From assembly GCF_003696365.1 (NCBI RefSeq), contig NZ_RFFM01000011.1, positions 1-52,493 on the forward strand: DNA of 52,493 nt, written 5' to 3'. Position numbers and translations under genes: made by a program. Under the pieces are notes generated by a model that made no database searches, was not told the origin of the DNA, and saw nothing but the letters and a program-made list of their open reading frames with translations. Source of the DNA: Stutzerimonas zhaodongensis. GTDB lineage: Bacteria > Pseudomonadota > Gammaproteobacteria > Pseudomonadales > Pseudomonadaceae. Shown in pieces: positions 9,349-17,650 of this stretch; the first letter of the stretch is position 1, and each line of letters begins with the position of its first letter.

Positions 9349-10137
9349 ATGAACGAACCAAATGACCGACCCGGGCTAGAGGTCCGGCGCTGCGCTTTTT
9401 TCTTCGATGTCGACGGCACGCTGGCTGAAATTCAGCCGCGTCCCGAACTCGTTTCCATCCCGCCTCGCTCGCTGATCGCCCTGGAGCACCTGCACCTGAG
9501 TGAGATACCCGTGGCGGTGATATCCGGAAGACCGCTCAGCCAGCTAGACGATCTGCTTTTACCTTTGCGGCTTCCCGCTGCCGGCGTGCACGGCGCCGAG
9601 CGCCGTACCGCTGCCGGAGAAATGCACAATCTGGCCCTGGACGACGATGTCTTCAATGCCATCCACCGGGAACTTGAGCAGGCATGCGCTAAGCATCCAG
9701 GCCTGTCGTTGGAAAACAAGACCGTCGCCTTTGCGCTGCATTTCCGCCTTGCGCCTGAGCTGGAACAGCAGGCGCGCGAGCTGGCAGAAAGCTTTGTCGA
9801 GCGCTACGGCGACGTGCTGGCCCTGCAGCCTGGCAAGTGCGTGTTCGAACTCAAACCACGCGGTGCCAGCAAGGGGGAGGTGATCCGAACCTTCATGCAG
9901 GAGTCGCCTTTCAAAGGGCAGGTACCCGTATTCGTGGGTGACGACCTGACAGACGAAGCCGGCTTCAAGGTCGTCAACGAACTGGGCGGAATCACCATCA
10001 AGGTAGGTGAGGGGCCGACCGAAGCCACCCAGCGTCTCGAGTCGGTAGGAGCCGTCGGTGAATGGCTTGAAGGCTTGCTCGGCGCCCTGGCCGAGCAGCC
10101 GCAACAATCAAATGAAACCAGACTGAAGCGAGAATGA
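9349..10137 (+). CDS. otsB: Trehalose-6-phosphate phosphatase
   Basis: HAD-superfamily phosphatase that converts trehalose-6-phosphate to trehalose, the second step of the OtsAB osmoprotectant pathway. The 262-residue protein has HAD motif I FFFDVDGTLAE (nucleophile Asp20 and Asp22), motif II VISGRP, a motif III lysine in the GASKG segment, and motif IV FVGDDLTDEAGF. The frame is open to a GTG at 9295, but the ATG at 9349 directly precedes the conserved region. The AAGGAG before it is only 1 nt from the ATG, unusually close, so the exact start is uncertain. It lies 3 bp upstream of otsA. Confidence 0.92.
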   Translation: MNEPNDRPGLEVRRCAFFFDVDGTLAEIQPRPELVSIPPRSLIALEHLHLSEIPVAVISGRPLSQLDDLLLPLRLPAAGVHGAERRTAAGEMHNLALDDDVFNAIHRELEQACAKHPGLSLENKTVAFALHFRLAPELEQQARELAESFVERYGDVLALQPGKCVFELKPRGASKGEVIRTFMQESPFKGQVPVFVGDDLTDEAGFKVVNELGGITIKVGEGPTEATQRLESVGAVGEWLEGLLGALAEQPQQSNETRLKRE

Positions 10138-10140
10138 TCG

Positions 10141-11550
10141 ATGAGCCGACTAGTAGTGGTTTCCAACCGGGTAGCGCCGATCAAACCGGGAAAGGTCGCT
10201 GCTGGCGGGCTGGCGGTCGGTGTATATGACGCCCTGCGTCAGGCCGGTGGCATCTGGTTTGGCTGGAGCGGCGACGTAAGCAGCACTCCACAAACCAATA
10301 GCGAGACCATCGGCAACATCACCTACGTCACCATGGGGCTGACCAAGCAGGATTACGACCAGTACTACCGTGGCTTCTCGAATGCCACGCTCTGGCCGAT
10401 ATTCCATTACCGGATCGATCTGGCACGTTACAACCGCCAGGAATACGAAGGGTATCGGCGGGTCAATGCAATGCTGGCGGAGAAGCTCAAGCCACTGCTC
10501 GAACCCGACGACATCATCTGGATCCACGACTACCATCTGATCCCCTTTGCCGAAGCCTGCCGTCAGCTTGGCATCCGCAATCGCATCGGCTTCTTCCTGC
10601 ACATTCCGTTTCCGCCGCCGGAAATTCTCACCGTCATTCCGCCGCACAATGAGCTGCTGAAAACGCTGTGCTTCTACGATCTCATCGGGTTCCAGACCGA
10701 AACGGATCGTCTGGCATTTCAGGATTACATGACGCGTGAAGTGCGCGGCATCCTCGAATCCGATGGCAGCCTGACAGCTTATGGTCAGAACTTCCGCGCC
10801 GGGGTCTATCCCATTGGCGTGGTGCCGGATGAAATTCAGAAGCTCGCCGAGTCCTACAAGGGGCGTAGCAAACCAATGCGGCGCACCACGGACGTCGACC
10901 GCAAGAAGATCATCAGTGTGGATCGGCTGGATTATTCCAAAGGTCTGGTCGAGCGATTCAAGGCTTATGAGGCGTTTCTCGAGCGCTACCCGGAGCACCG
11001 CCGCGCCGTTGAATTCATCCAGATAGCGCCCACGTCCCGGTCTGACGTGAAAACCTATCAGAACATCCGGCAGCAGCTGGAAAGCGCAGCCGGGCATATC
11101 AACGGCTGGCTGTCTGACCTGGATTGGACGCCGCTGCATTACCTCAACAAAAGCCATGATCGCCGCTCGCTGATGGGCTTGTTCCGTCAGTCCGATATCG
11201 GCTTTGTCACTCCCTTACGAGACGGCATGAACCTGGTTGCCAAGGAGTTCGTGGCCTCGCAAGACCCTGAAAATCCTGGCGTCCTGGTTTTGTCGCGCTT
11301 CGCCGGGGCCGCGCGTGAACTGACCTCCGCACTGATCATCAACCCCTACGATTGCATTGGCATGGCCGAAGCCCTCGACCGAGCCATGCGCATGTCGCTG
11401 ACCGAACGCAAGGATCGCTACGAACACATGATGCGCGCCATTCGCGCCGCGGATCTGGATGCATGGCGCGACAACTTCCTGCGCGACCTGCGTGCTTTCT
11501 CCTCCCGCCCGAGAGCCGAAGTCCCGTCGAATCCGCTGTTTGCCGTATAA
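10141..11550 (+). CDS. otsA: Trehalose-6-phosphate synthase
   Basis: GT20 glycosyltransferase that joins UDP-glucose and glucose-6-phosphate to make trehalose-6-phosphate. The 469 residues start with [10 protein letters not shown], followed by the [12 protein letters not shown] loop, the WIHDYHL motif, the [11 protein letters not shown] motif, [10 protein letters not shown] and [12 protein letters not shown], all hallmarks of OtsA. It is only 3 bp downstream of otsB, with the start codon just behind the otsB stop, so the pair is co-transcribed and OtsA product passes straight to OtsB. Trehalose accumulates in many pseudomonads under osmotic or desiccation stress. No regulator is encoded next to the pair. 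Confidence 0.96.
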   Translation: MSRLVVVSNRVAPIKPGKVAAGGLAVGVYDALRQAGGIWFGWSGDVSSTPQTNSETIGNITYVTMGLTKQDYDQYYRGFSNATLWPIFHYRIDLARYNRQEYEGYRRVNAMLAEKLKPLLEPDDIIWIHDYHLIPFAEACRQLGIRNRIGFFLHIPFPPPEILTVIPPHNELLKTLCFYDLIGFQTETDRLAFQDYMTREVRGILESDGSLTAYGQNFRAGVYPIGVVPDEIQKLAESYKGRSKPMRRTTDVDRKKIISVDRLDYSKGLVERFKAYEAFLERYPEHRRAVEFIQIAPTSRSDVKTYQNIRQQLESAAGHINGWLSDLDWTPLHYLNKSHDRRSLMGLFRQSDIGFVTPLRDGMNLVAKEFVASQDPENPGVLVLSRFAGAARELTSALIINPYDCIGMAEALDRAMRMSLTERKDRYEHMMRAIRAADLDAWRDNFLRDLRAFSSRPRAEVPSNPLFAV

Positions 11551-11560
11551 GACGTGACGT

Positions 11561-11594
11561 ACCGGTTGGCGTGCTTGTCAAAACGCCGACCGGT
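11561..11594 (+). terminator. Long hairpin between otsA and the carbonic anhydrase gene
   Basis: accggttggcgt (11561-11572) pairs with acgccgaccggt (11583-11594) over 12 positions with a single G-T wobble and a 10-nt loop. It starts 10 bp after the otsA stop. There is no T-run after it, so it could be a transcript-stabilising hairpin or a Rho-assisted terminator. Confidence 0.5.
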
Positions 11595-11629
11595 TCGTAA
11601 CGTGCGTGTCGGAATGGAAGGGGCGGGCG

Positions 11630-12277
11630 ATGAGCAACGAGCTTCAACAGTTATTCGAGAACAACGCGCGCTGGGCTGAGGCGATCCTCGAAGAAGATCC
11701 GACGTTCTTTACCAAGCTTGCCAAGCAGCAGGTGCCGGAATACCTCTGGATTGGCTGTTCCGATGCCAGGGTGCCCGCCAATGAAATCGTCGGTCTCCTG
11801 CCAGGCGATCTCTTCGTCCACCGCAACGTCGCCAATGTGGTGCTGCATACCGATCTCAATTGCCTGTCGGTGATCCAGTACGCCGTCGATGTGCTCAAGG
11901 TGAAGCATATCCTTGTCACGGGCCACTATGGTTGCGGTGGTGTACGCGCTGCAATGCGCGATGACCAGCTCGGCCTGATCGATGGTTGGCTGCGCACTAT
12001 TCGCGACCTCTACTACGAGCACCGCGACCACATCGGCATCTTTCCGACCGAGGAAGCTCAGGTGGATCGTCTTTGCGAGCTCAATGTGATTCAGCAAGTC
12101 GCCAACGTCAGCCACACCAATATCGTCCAGAACGCCTGGCATCGCGACCAGCCGCTGTCGGTGCATGGCTGCATCTACGGCATCAAGGATGGCATCTGGA
12201 AAGACCTTAACGTCACCATCAGCGGCCTTGATCAGCTACCCCCGCAGTACCGCCTGCGCACGCGTCGGCCGGTCTGA
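11630..12277 (+). CDS. can: Beta-class carbonic anhydrase
   Basis: Zinc enzyme interconverting CO2 and bicarbonate, needed for bicarbonate-dependent carboxylases in normal air. The 215-residue protein carries the beta-class zinc ligands Cys43 and Asp45 in IGCSDAR, and His99 and Cys102 in GHYGCGG, at nearly the same positions as E. coli Can. An upstream extension of the frame (to 11606) lacks conservation, and the ATG at 11630 follows a purine-rich stretch. The stop shares one base with the start of the DMT transporter gene (TGATG), so the two are probably co-translated. Confidence 0.95.
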   Translation: MSNELQQLFENNARWAEAILEEDPTFFTKLAKQQVPEYLWIGCSDARVPANEIVGLLPGDLFVHRNVANVVLHTDLNCLSVIQYAVDVLKVKHILVTGHYGCGGVRAAMRDDQLGLIDGWLRTIRDLYYEHRDHIGIFPTEEAQVDRLCELNVIQQVANVSHTNIVQNAWHRDQPLSVHGCIYGIKDGIWKDLNVTISGLDQLPPQYRLRTRRPV

Positions 12278-13188
12278 TGGGGACGCGTCAAGGATGGGCC
12301 TTCGCAGGCCTGCTGCTGGCCGTGCTCTGCTGGGCGGGTAACGCTCTGGTCGCGCGCGCTTTCCATGACGAGATTCCGCCCCTGAGCCTCGCGTTCTGGC
12401 GTTGGACCCTTGCGACCTGTTTGCTCCTGCCGTTCGTTGCGCGCTCGATCTGGGCCCATCGGGCGACATTACGCGCGGCGGGCTGGCGACTACCTGTCGT
12501 CGCGGCGCTGGGCGTCAGCAGTTACAACTCGTTGTTGTACACCGCTGCGCAAAGTACCGAGGCAATCAACCTCACCCTGGTCAACACCTGCCTGCCACTG
12601 TTCACCTTTATCGGGGGCGGGCTGTTGCTGGGTGAGTGGCCGGCCCGGCGTGCCTGGTTTGGCCTGAGCGTAGCTGCTGGCGGGCTGGTCTATTTGATCA
12701 GCCGTGGAAGCTGGGAAGCTTTTGCCAATTTCGCATTCAAGACAGGCGATCTGATCATGCTCGCGGCCGTACTGGTCTGGGCGCTGTACACCTTGTCATT
12801 GCGGCGCTGGGCGGGCTTTCTGCAAGTGCCGCCACTGACCTTGCTTGGCGTTCTGATGTTGCTGGGCACGCCATTGATTCTGCCGTTCTACCTCGTCGAG
12901 CTAAGCCATGTAGGGGGATTTGCACCGAGTCTGACCAACCTCTCGGTAATCGCCTACACAGCTATCTTCGCCTCGCTGGTGGCGTACCTGTCATGGAACC
13001 ACGGCGTCAAAATCGTTGGCGCGGCCAAGGCATCGATGGCGACCTATTTGATGCCAGTGTTTACTGCGATTCTCGGTTGGCTGCTGCTGGGGGAGGGGTT
13101 GCAACCATTCCATTGGATCGGCGGCGGGCTGATCTTCGCCGGCCTGCTGCTCGCTACCCGTACCACGGTGCGCAGCGCCGCGCGCTGA
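12277..13188 (+). CDS. EamA/DMT-family transporter
   Basis: Inner-membrane protein of the drug/metabolite transporter superfamily, 303 residues with about ten hydrophobic segments arranged as two EamA repeats. The repeats are visible as WAGNALVARAF...PPLSLAFWRW near the start and LTNLSVIAYTAIFASLVAYLSWN plus AAKASMATYLMPVFTAILGWLLLGE near the end, the latter being typical of the family. Family members export amino acids, nucleobases or other metabolites; the substrate cannot be read from sequence. Overlap with the carbonic anhydrase gene by 1 nt suggests one transcript, but a functional link is unknown. No terminator is evident in the roughly 200 bp before the convergent hydrolase gene. Confidence 0.9.
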   Translation: MGTRQGWAFAGLLLAVLCWAGNALVARAFHDEIPPLSLAFWRWTLATCLLLPFVARSIWAHRATLRAAGWRLPVVAALGVSSYNSLLYTAAQSTEAINLTLVNTCLPLFTFIGGGLLLGEWPARRAWFGLSVAAGGLVYLISRGSWEAFANFAFKTGDLIMLAAVLVWALYTLSLRRWAGFLQVPPLTLLGVLMLLGTPLILPFYLVELSHVGGFAPSLTNLSVIAYTAIFASLVAYLSWNHGVKIVGAAKASMATYLMPVFTAILGWLLLGEGLQPFHWIGGGLIFAGLLLATRTTVRSAAR

Positions 13189-13405
13189 CACCGCTCCGGT
13201 CGATTAAGAAGCGCGCGATTCAGACCTTGCGCTTCGTTCGAGCGCAACCCGCTGTTCCTAAGCTCGCCGCCTTGGGCAGCTACTTTTCGAACCCGGCACT
13301 TGCGGCAGTCTGCTTCCGGCTAAGTAATGGATAGTCGGGGCAGGTGCGGTAAACAATTCCTGCGCCTCTCACGATTCTCCGCTCAGCAAACCCGACGGCC
13401 ACTTC

Positions 13406-14317
13406 TCACTCGGCGAGGAATTTCATCACTGCACTGGAGAAGCGTTCGGGTTGATCCAGCATGACGAAGTGAAAACTGCCGTCGATGCGGCTGAAGCTGA
13501 CGTCAGGGATCGAGACATAGGCGCTACGGTACATTGCGTCGACGTTGACGGCGGACACGCCGTAGAGCTCATCGTAGGCATAGATGACCTCGACTGGCGC
13601 CTTGATACGACCAATCTCGGGGCGCAGGTCCGTGGTCATCAATTCATACGCGGCATCGGCTACGGTCTCGCGATCCGACTTGATCGCCGCGCCGACGAGG
13701 CTTGGCCTGTGCGTTTCGGTTTTAGCGAGACGGGCAATGGATGCGTTCTGCATGGCTTCGTTCTGTTCGGGCGATGCCATCAACATCGCATCGCGCATCC
13801 GTGCAGCCTGTGGAGTCGCTGTTTCGCTGGTCGCAGAAGGATCGAACAACAGCGTATAAAACGGCAGCGCATCGACGACGATCAGCTTTCCGACTCGGTC
13901 TGGATGACGGGCACCCAGCATCAGAGCAACCTCACCCCCCAATGAATGACCAATGATCACCGGCGCCTCGATGCGCTGGCGCTCGATGTACGCGGCGATT
14001 GCGTCGGCTGTCGGCGCCGCGACCACTCCCTCTTGGTTAGGCACAGGAGGCAAGCCCGCGAAGCCTGCAATCTGTACGAGATGGAGACGATGATTCTGCC
14101 GTAGCTTTGAGACTAGGCCTGCCCATATTTCACGCGACGACGCCAGTCCCGGAATCAGTATCACATCTGCTCCAGTCCCTTCGACCACCACGGAGATACG
14201 GTCCTGAGTCACCTCCCCGGAGAGCAAGGGCGTCGAACCACCTGGCGCTGCCAGTGCCAGTGTGGGAACCATCGACAATACGGTCCCTAGTGCCGCAAGG
14301 ATCATTCTTATACGCAT
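13406..14317 (-). CDS. Exported alpha/beta hydrolase
   Basis: 303-residue alpha/beta-hydrolase-fold enzyme with an N-terminal signal peptide (MRIRMILAALGTVLSMVPTLALA-A), so it probably acts in the periplasm. The nucleophile elbow GHSLGGE contains the catalytic Ser; the oxyanion-hole region is LIPGLASS; and the catalytic His is expected in the C-terminal GSFHFVMLD segment. Substrate is unknown; esterase or lactonase activity is likely. The frame runs 68 codons further upstream to 14521, but that stretch is Arg/Ser-rich and not protein-like, and the signal peptide fixes the start at 14317. It is probably transcribed alone. Confidence 0.88.
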   Translation of the reverse strand: MRIRMILAALGTVLSMVPTLALAAPGGSTPLLSGEVTQDRISVVVEGTGADVILIPGLASSREIWAGLVSKLRQNHRLHLVQIAGFAGLPPVPNQEGVVAAPTADAIAAYIERQRIEAPVIIGHSLGGEVALMLGARHPDRVGKLIVVDALPFYTLLFDPSATSETATPQAARMRDAMLMASPEQNEAMQNASIARLAKTETHRPSLVGAAIKSDRETVADAAYELMTTDLRPEIGRIKAPVEVIYAYDELYGVSAVNVDAMYRSAYVSIPDVSFSRIDGSFHFVMLDQPERFSSAVMKFLAE

Positions 14318-14453
14318 GGGCTGCCTTTGGGAGTGGTACTCACTGACATCAGGGGGGGCATAAAAGTAGCCACTAAAGGGCGTATGAACAAGCCACGAAA
14401 CCGTCGAACCAGCTGACCCAATATTCGCCACGGGAGCTGTGCTGAGTGTCCGA

Positions 14454-14684
14454 TCAGTTAGCGTGCGTGCCCGCCCACGGCATGACGATCTGCAAATCGC
14501 CAACAAGCACCTGCGCCGCAACCATCCAAATCACAATCCCGATCAGCCCCAACGATAGGTGCCCCACGACGATGCCGATGGCGATCTGTTTCCAGAGCCC
14601 GGTGTATTGGTTGGAAGGGGTCGCTGCGGCGATGTGGTAGGGCGTTTCGCGCTCGGCGCGGATGTTGTCGAAGCTGTCTCTCAT
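14454..14684 (-). CDS. Small single-span membrane protein, unknown function
   Basis: 76 residues with a hydrophilic N-terminus (MRDSFDNIRAERETPYHIAA) and one long hydrophobic stretch (about 33-62) that may form one or two membrane helices. No family recognised. The codon pattern and a plausible start favour a real gene. It lies downstream of tRNA-Met on the same strand but is separated from it by a strong terminator, so it needs its own promoter. Confidence 0.6.
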   Translation of the reverse strand: MRDSFDNIRAERETPYHIAAATPSNQYTGLWKQIAIGIVVGHLSLGLIGIVIWMVAAQVLVGDLQIVMPWAGTHAN

Positions 14685-14722
14685 GGTGCGCTCTCGGTGG
14701 TGCTTGGCTGAACGACGGGCAC

Positions 14723-14755
14723 AAAAAAAGGGTTCAGCTTTCGCTGAACCCTTTT
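14723..14755 (-). terminator. Strong intrinsic terminator of tRNA-Met
   Basis: On the minus strand the arms aaaagggttcagc/gctgaaccctttt form a stem of up to 13 bp with a 4-nt loop, followed by a run of T residues (the a-run at 14723-14729). It sits just 3' of the tRNA-Met gene. The flanking A/T runs could make it work in both directions. Confidence 0.9.
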
Positions 14756-14760
14756 GAATT

Positions 14761-14837
14761 TGGTGGCTACGCAGGGACTTGAACCCCGGACCCCAGCATT
14801 ATGAATGCTATGCTCTAACCAACTGAGCTACGTAGCC
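14761..14837 (-). tRNA. tRNA-Met (CAU), elongator type
   Basis: 77 nt including an encoded CCA end. The acceptor arm GGCTACG pairs with CGTAGCC, the D-loop shows AGCTCAGTTGGTTAGAGC, the T-arm has GGTTCAAGTCC, and the anticodon CAT is at 14801-14803. The acceptor stem and start GGCTACGTAGCTCAG match E. coli elongator tRNA-Met rather than initiator tRNA (which begins CGCGGGG) or the Ile-CAU species. Confidence 0.96.
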
Positions 14838-14848
14838 AAGTGGCGCGC

Positions 14849-14877
14849 ATTATTCGCGTCGCGCCTGTGCCTGTCAA
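14849..14877 (-). promoter_or_regulatory. Sigma-70 promoter of tRNA-Met
   Basis: On the minus strand: TTGACA (-35, perfect), 17-bp spacer, AATAAT (-10), then a GC-rich discriminator (gcgcgcc) before the tRNA 5' end. The GC-rich discriminator is characteristic of stringently controlled stable-RNA promoters. Confidence 0.85.
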
Positions 14878-14976
14878 CCCTCCTTCCGTGATTTTTCGTC
14901 CGTCTTTCAAATGCTTATGCAGCGCCGCCGTTTGGCCCCTGTTGCGTGCGCGATGGCACGTCCGTTCTGCAGCAGA

Positions 14977-15777
14977 TCAGTCCCACTTGGGGGCAAAGCC
15001 GGGGTTCGCCAGGCGGTCGTTACGGTCTAGCGCGGCGATCTGCTGCATCTCATCGTCATTCAGGCGCAGCTCTTGCGCCGCAAGGTTGGCTACGAGGTTC
15101 TCACGCTTGGTGGAGGAGGGGATCACAGCGAATTCCTGCTGCAAGAGCCAGGCGAGGGCGATCTGTGCGGGGCTGGCGTTGTGGGCTTCGCCGATGCGCT
15201 TGAGCACCTCGTCCTGCATCACCTTGCCGTAGGCCAGCGGCATGTAGGCGGTGATGTGTATACCCTGGCTGCGGGCAAAGTCGGTCACCTTGCGGTTCTG
15301 CAGGAAGGGATGCACCTCGACCTGGTTGGTGGCGATGTTCTCGGCGCCGATGGCGTCGATGGCTTGCTGCATATGGGCGATGGTGAAGTTGGAGATGCCG
15401 ATGGCGCGGGTCAGGCCGCGCTCCCTGGCTTCCATCATGCGCGTCAGGTAGTCGGCAACAGCGAGTTCGTCGTTCGGCGAGGGCCAATGCACGAGGGTGA
15501 GATCGACCTGTTGCAGGCGCAGCTTGCTCAGGCTCTCCTCGAGGCTTGGGAGCAGGCGGTCCGCGCCGAGGTTGCTGGTCCAGACCTTGGTGGTGACGAA
15601 CAGCTCGTCCCAGGGCACCTCGCTCTCGGCAATGGCCTGGCCGACTTCGGTTTCGTTGTCGTAAATCTGCGCCGTGTCGATGTGGCGATAGCCGAGTTCG
15701 AGTCCCGTTTTCACCGAGTCGATAACTTGCTGACCCTTGAGGCGGAAGGTGCCAAGGCCGAAAGCGGGAATGGTCAT
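14977..15777 (-). CDS. dkgB: Aldo/keto reductase, DkgB-like
   Basis: NADPH-dependent aldo/keto reductase, 266 residues, close in length to E. coli DkgB (2,5-diketo-D-gluconate / methylglyoxal reductase). The catalytic tetrad is visible: Asp and Tyr in [13 protein letters not shown], Lys in VTTKVW and His in LTLVHWP. The IGISNF motif and the C-terminal [14 protein letters not shown] cofactor-binding segment are also typical. A purine-rich site (ggagacc) lies 6 nt before the ATG. It diverges from a LysR-type regulator gene, the same arrangement as dkgB-yafC in E. coli, which suggests local control by that regulator. Confidence 0.9.
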   Translation of the reverse strand: MTIPAFGLGTFRLKGQQVIDSVKTGLELGYRHIDTAQIYDNETEVGQAIAESEVPWDELFVTTKVWTSNLGADRLLPSLEESLSKLRLQQVDLTLVHWPSPNDELAVADYLTRMMEARERGLTRAIGISNFTIAHMQQAIDAIGAENIATNQVEVHPFLQNRKVTDFARSQGIHITAYMPLAYGKVMQDEVLKRIGEAHNASPAQIALAWLLQQEFAVIPSSTKRENLVANLAAQELRLNDDEMQQIAALDRNDRLANPGFAPKWD

Positions 15778-16114
15778 GAAAGGTCTCCTGGTTTGATTGA
15801 GGCCGTGGTGATGAATTCTTTTGGGGCCGAATGCGAGTCATGGAAGCGGCCAATGCGCCGGGATGAATACGAGCTGACCCATGTGTATGAGGTCTCGGTG
15901 TCCGAGATCTGACCTAGGTGCACTCCACTTGATCCATGTGCTGCCCGACGGACCGGGTGTGCCTCGCCAGGCGAAGTGGGGCTGTTGAGCTCGATGGTCC
16001 GCTGCGTGCCGCGGCCGCGAACACGTTCGCTGAATTGCTTGCGTGCAGTCTGTACCGCAGACTCCTGCGGATAAACCGGGCCACGGGCCAAACACAATTG
16101 ACTGGGAGTCACAG
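15778..16114. other. Divergent control region between dkgB and the LysR gene
   Basis: 337 bp without a gene. It must carry both divergent promoters. The only clear element I see is an interrupted palindrome at 15890-15910, listed separately. Confidence 0.6.
15890..15910. promoter_or_regulatory. Palindrome, candidate operator for the LysR regulator
   Basis: tctcgg (15893-15898) and ccgaga (15902-15907) flank a 3-bp centre, and the symmetry extends outward with one wobble (a..t, g..c). It lies between the divergent dkgB and LysR genes, where LysR-type regulators normally bind. Function is inferred from position only. Confidence 0.4.
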
Positions 16115-17023
16115 ATGAAAACCACGCTGGACGAGTTGCAGGCCTTTACGGCAGTGGTTGACACCGGCTCCCTCTCAAGCGCGGCGGTACAACTCGGGCG
16201 GACCGCTTCGGGTGTCAGCCGTGCCTTGAGCCGGCTGGAAACAAAGCTCGCCACGACATTGCTGCGTCGCACAACGCGTCGCCTCGAGCTGACGGAGGAG
16301 GGGGCAGCCTTTCTAATACAGGCGCGGCGCATTCTCGAGGCCGTTGAAGAGGCTGAAGAGCAGATGTCGCGCCGGTTACAGCAGCCGGCCGGACGGTTGC
16401 GGGTCAATGCCTCGGCGCCATTCATGCTGCATGTGCTGGTGCCGCTGACGGGCGGATTTCGCGAACGCTATCCGGACATCGAGCTCGAGCTGCACAGCAG
16501 CGACCAGATCATCGATCTGCTGGAGCATCGCACGGACCTCGCGCTGCGCCACGGCCCTCTGCGCGACTCCAGCTTGCATGCCCGCCCCTTGGGCCGCAGC
16601 CGGATTCGGGCGGTAGCCAGCCCGGACTATCTGGCGAGACGCGGCACTCCGCAGCAGGTGGAAGACCTGGAAAACCATAGTCTGATCGGATTTACCCAGC
16701 CGGAAAGTCTCAATCATTGGCCGCTGCGCCATTCGCTTGGTGAAGCCTGGTCGATCGTGCCGAGCGTTTGGGCATCAAGCGGTGAGACGGTACGGCAGCT
16801 TGCGCTGGCGGGCGAAGGCGTTGCGTGCCTGTCGGATTTCATGACGGCACGAGACCGCGCCGAGGGAGCGTTGGTGGAGATCCTGCCCGATGCCAATACC
16901 CACGTGTTGCAGCCGATTCACGCGGTGTATTACCGCAATACGGCGTTGTCGGCGCGCATCACCTGTTTCCTCGATTACCTGAGCGAGTGCCTGGGTGAGC
17001 AGGCCTGGACACGCCACGGATGA
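16115..17023 (+). CDS. LysR-family regulator, YafC-like
   Basis: 302-residue LysR-type transcriptional regulator: N-terminal winged helix-turn-helix (about 1-60; LDELQAFTAVVDTGSLSSAAVQL...SRALSRLE), linker helix, and a periplasmic-binding-protein-like effector domain (about 90-295) starting near RLRVNASAPF. The ATG at 16115 has a GGGAG site about 7 nt upstream; the open frame continues 24 codons further upstream without conserved content. Its position opposite dkgB matches yafC-dkgB in E. coli, and LysR proteins usually control the divergent gene. Effector unknown. Confidence 0.9.
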   Translation: MKTTLDELQAFTAVVDTGSLSSAAVQLGRTASGVSRALSRLETKLATTLLRRTTRRLELTEEGAAFLIQARRILEAVEEAEEQMSRRLQQPAGRLRVNASAPFMLHVLVPLTGGFRERYPDIELELHSSDQIIDLLEHRTDLALRHGPLRDSSLHARPLGRSRIRAVASPDYLARRGTPQQVEDLENHSLIGFTQPESLNHWPLRHSLGEAWSIVPSVWASSGETVRQLALAGEGVACLSDFMTARDRAEGALVEILPDANTHVLQPIHAVYYRNTALSARITCFLDYLSECLGEQAWTRHG

Positions 17024-17086
17024 CCGGTCCGAACGAAGGGAGGGTGTTCCTGCCTAATTGATAGACACCTATGTGAGGACACTTCC

Positions 17087-17281
17087 ATGCTGAACATTTC
17101 CCTCCCAAGCCATCAGCCCTTGTATCCCTGGCTAGCTGATGAATCGCCCCTGAATGACCTCGATGACGCCGAGAGTGATACCGAGCTGGATGACGGCGAC
17201 ACCTTGCCTGATGAGGTGCTAGAGCAGCTTGAGAAAGCACCGCCGCCGCCAGATCCGATGCCTGATCAGGGTGTGATGTAG
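17087..17281 (+). CDS. Small acidic protein, unknown
   Basis: 64 residues with a strongly acidic middle (DDLDDAESDTELDDGD) and a Pro-rich tail. No family recognised. A GAGGA-type ribosome-binding site about 7 nt before the ATG and an amino-acid bias unlike chance frames support expression. It follows the LysR gene by 63 bp. Confidence 0.5.
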   Translation: MLNISLPSHQPLYPWLADESPLNDLDDAESDTELDDGDTLPDEVLEQLEKAPPPPDPMPDQGVM

Positions 17282-17650
17282 GCTCGCTGACGATGGATGG
17301 AGGACTTCGTAGTGCTGCCCATGCGACGGCGCTGCGAATCTGCGTTATACCGCGCAACGAAAAAGGGTCGGCTTCGCGTCAAGGGCGGTCGGAATAGGGC
17401 GGCCAGCTTCGAGTGTCAAATATCACTAACGATGTTTGAATTGCGCGTGCAAGGACGCGCTTCGACGGCTGAGCGGGCGCCGGCACTGACGATGGCTGCC
17501 TTCCAACGCATACCGATTTGCTAAGGCGACCGCGCTGAGTGACACGCGATGCTGTACATGTCGCCAGCAGGTTCGCTCGCCCTTTGCCAGTTGGGCTCAT
17601 CCATTTAATAGCAGGTCGCTTTCCAGAGTTACTCTCAAGAGACGTGATGC
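17282..17650. other. Gap before the metallophosphoesterase gene
   Basis: About 370 bp with no supported gene. Open frames here read as Arg-rich low-quality translations. It should hold the promoter of the phosphoesterase gene; I see no clear -35/-10 pair or terminator. Confidence 0.5.

Noticed and set aside
12636..13334. 232-codon frame overlapping the DMT transporter
   Set aside because: Out-of-frame shadow of a clear membrane-protein gene.
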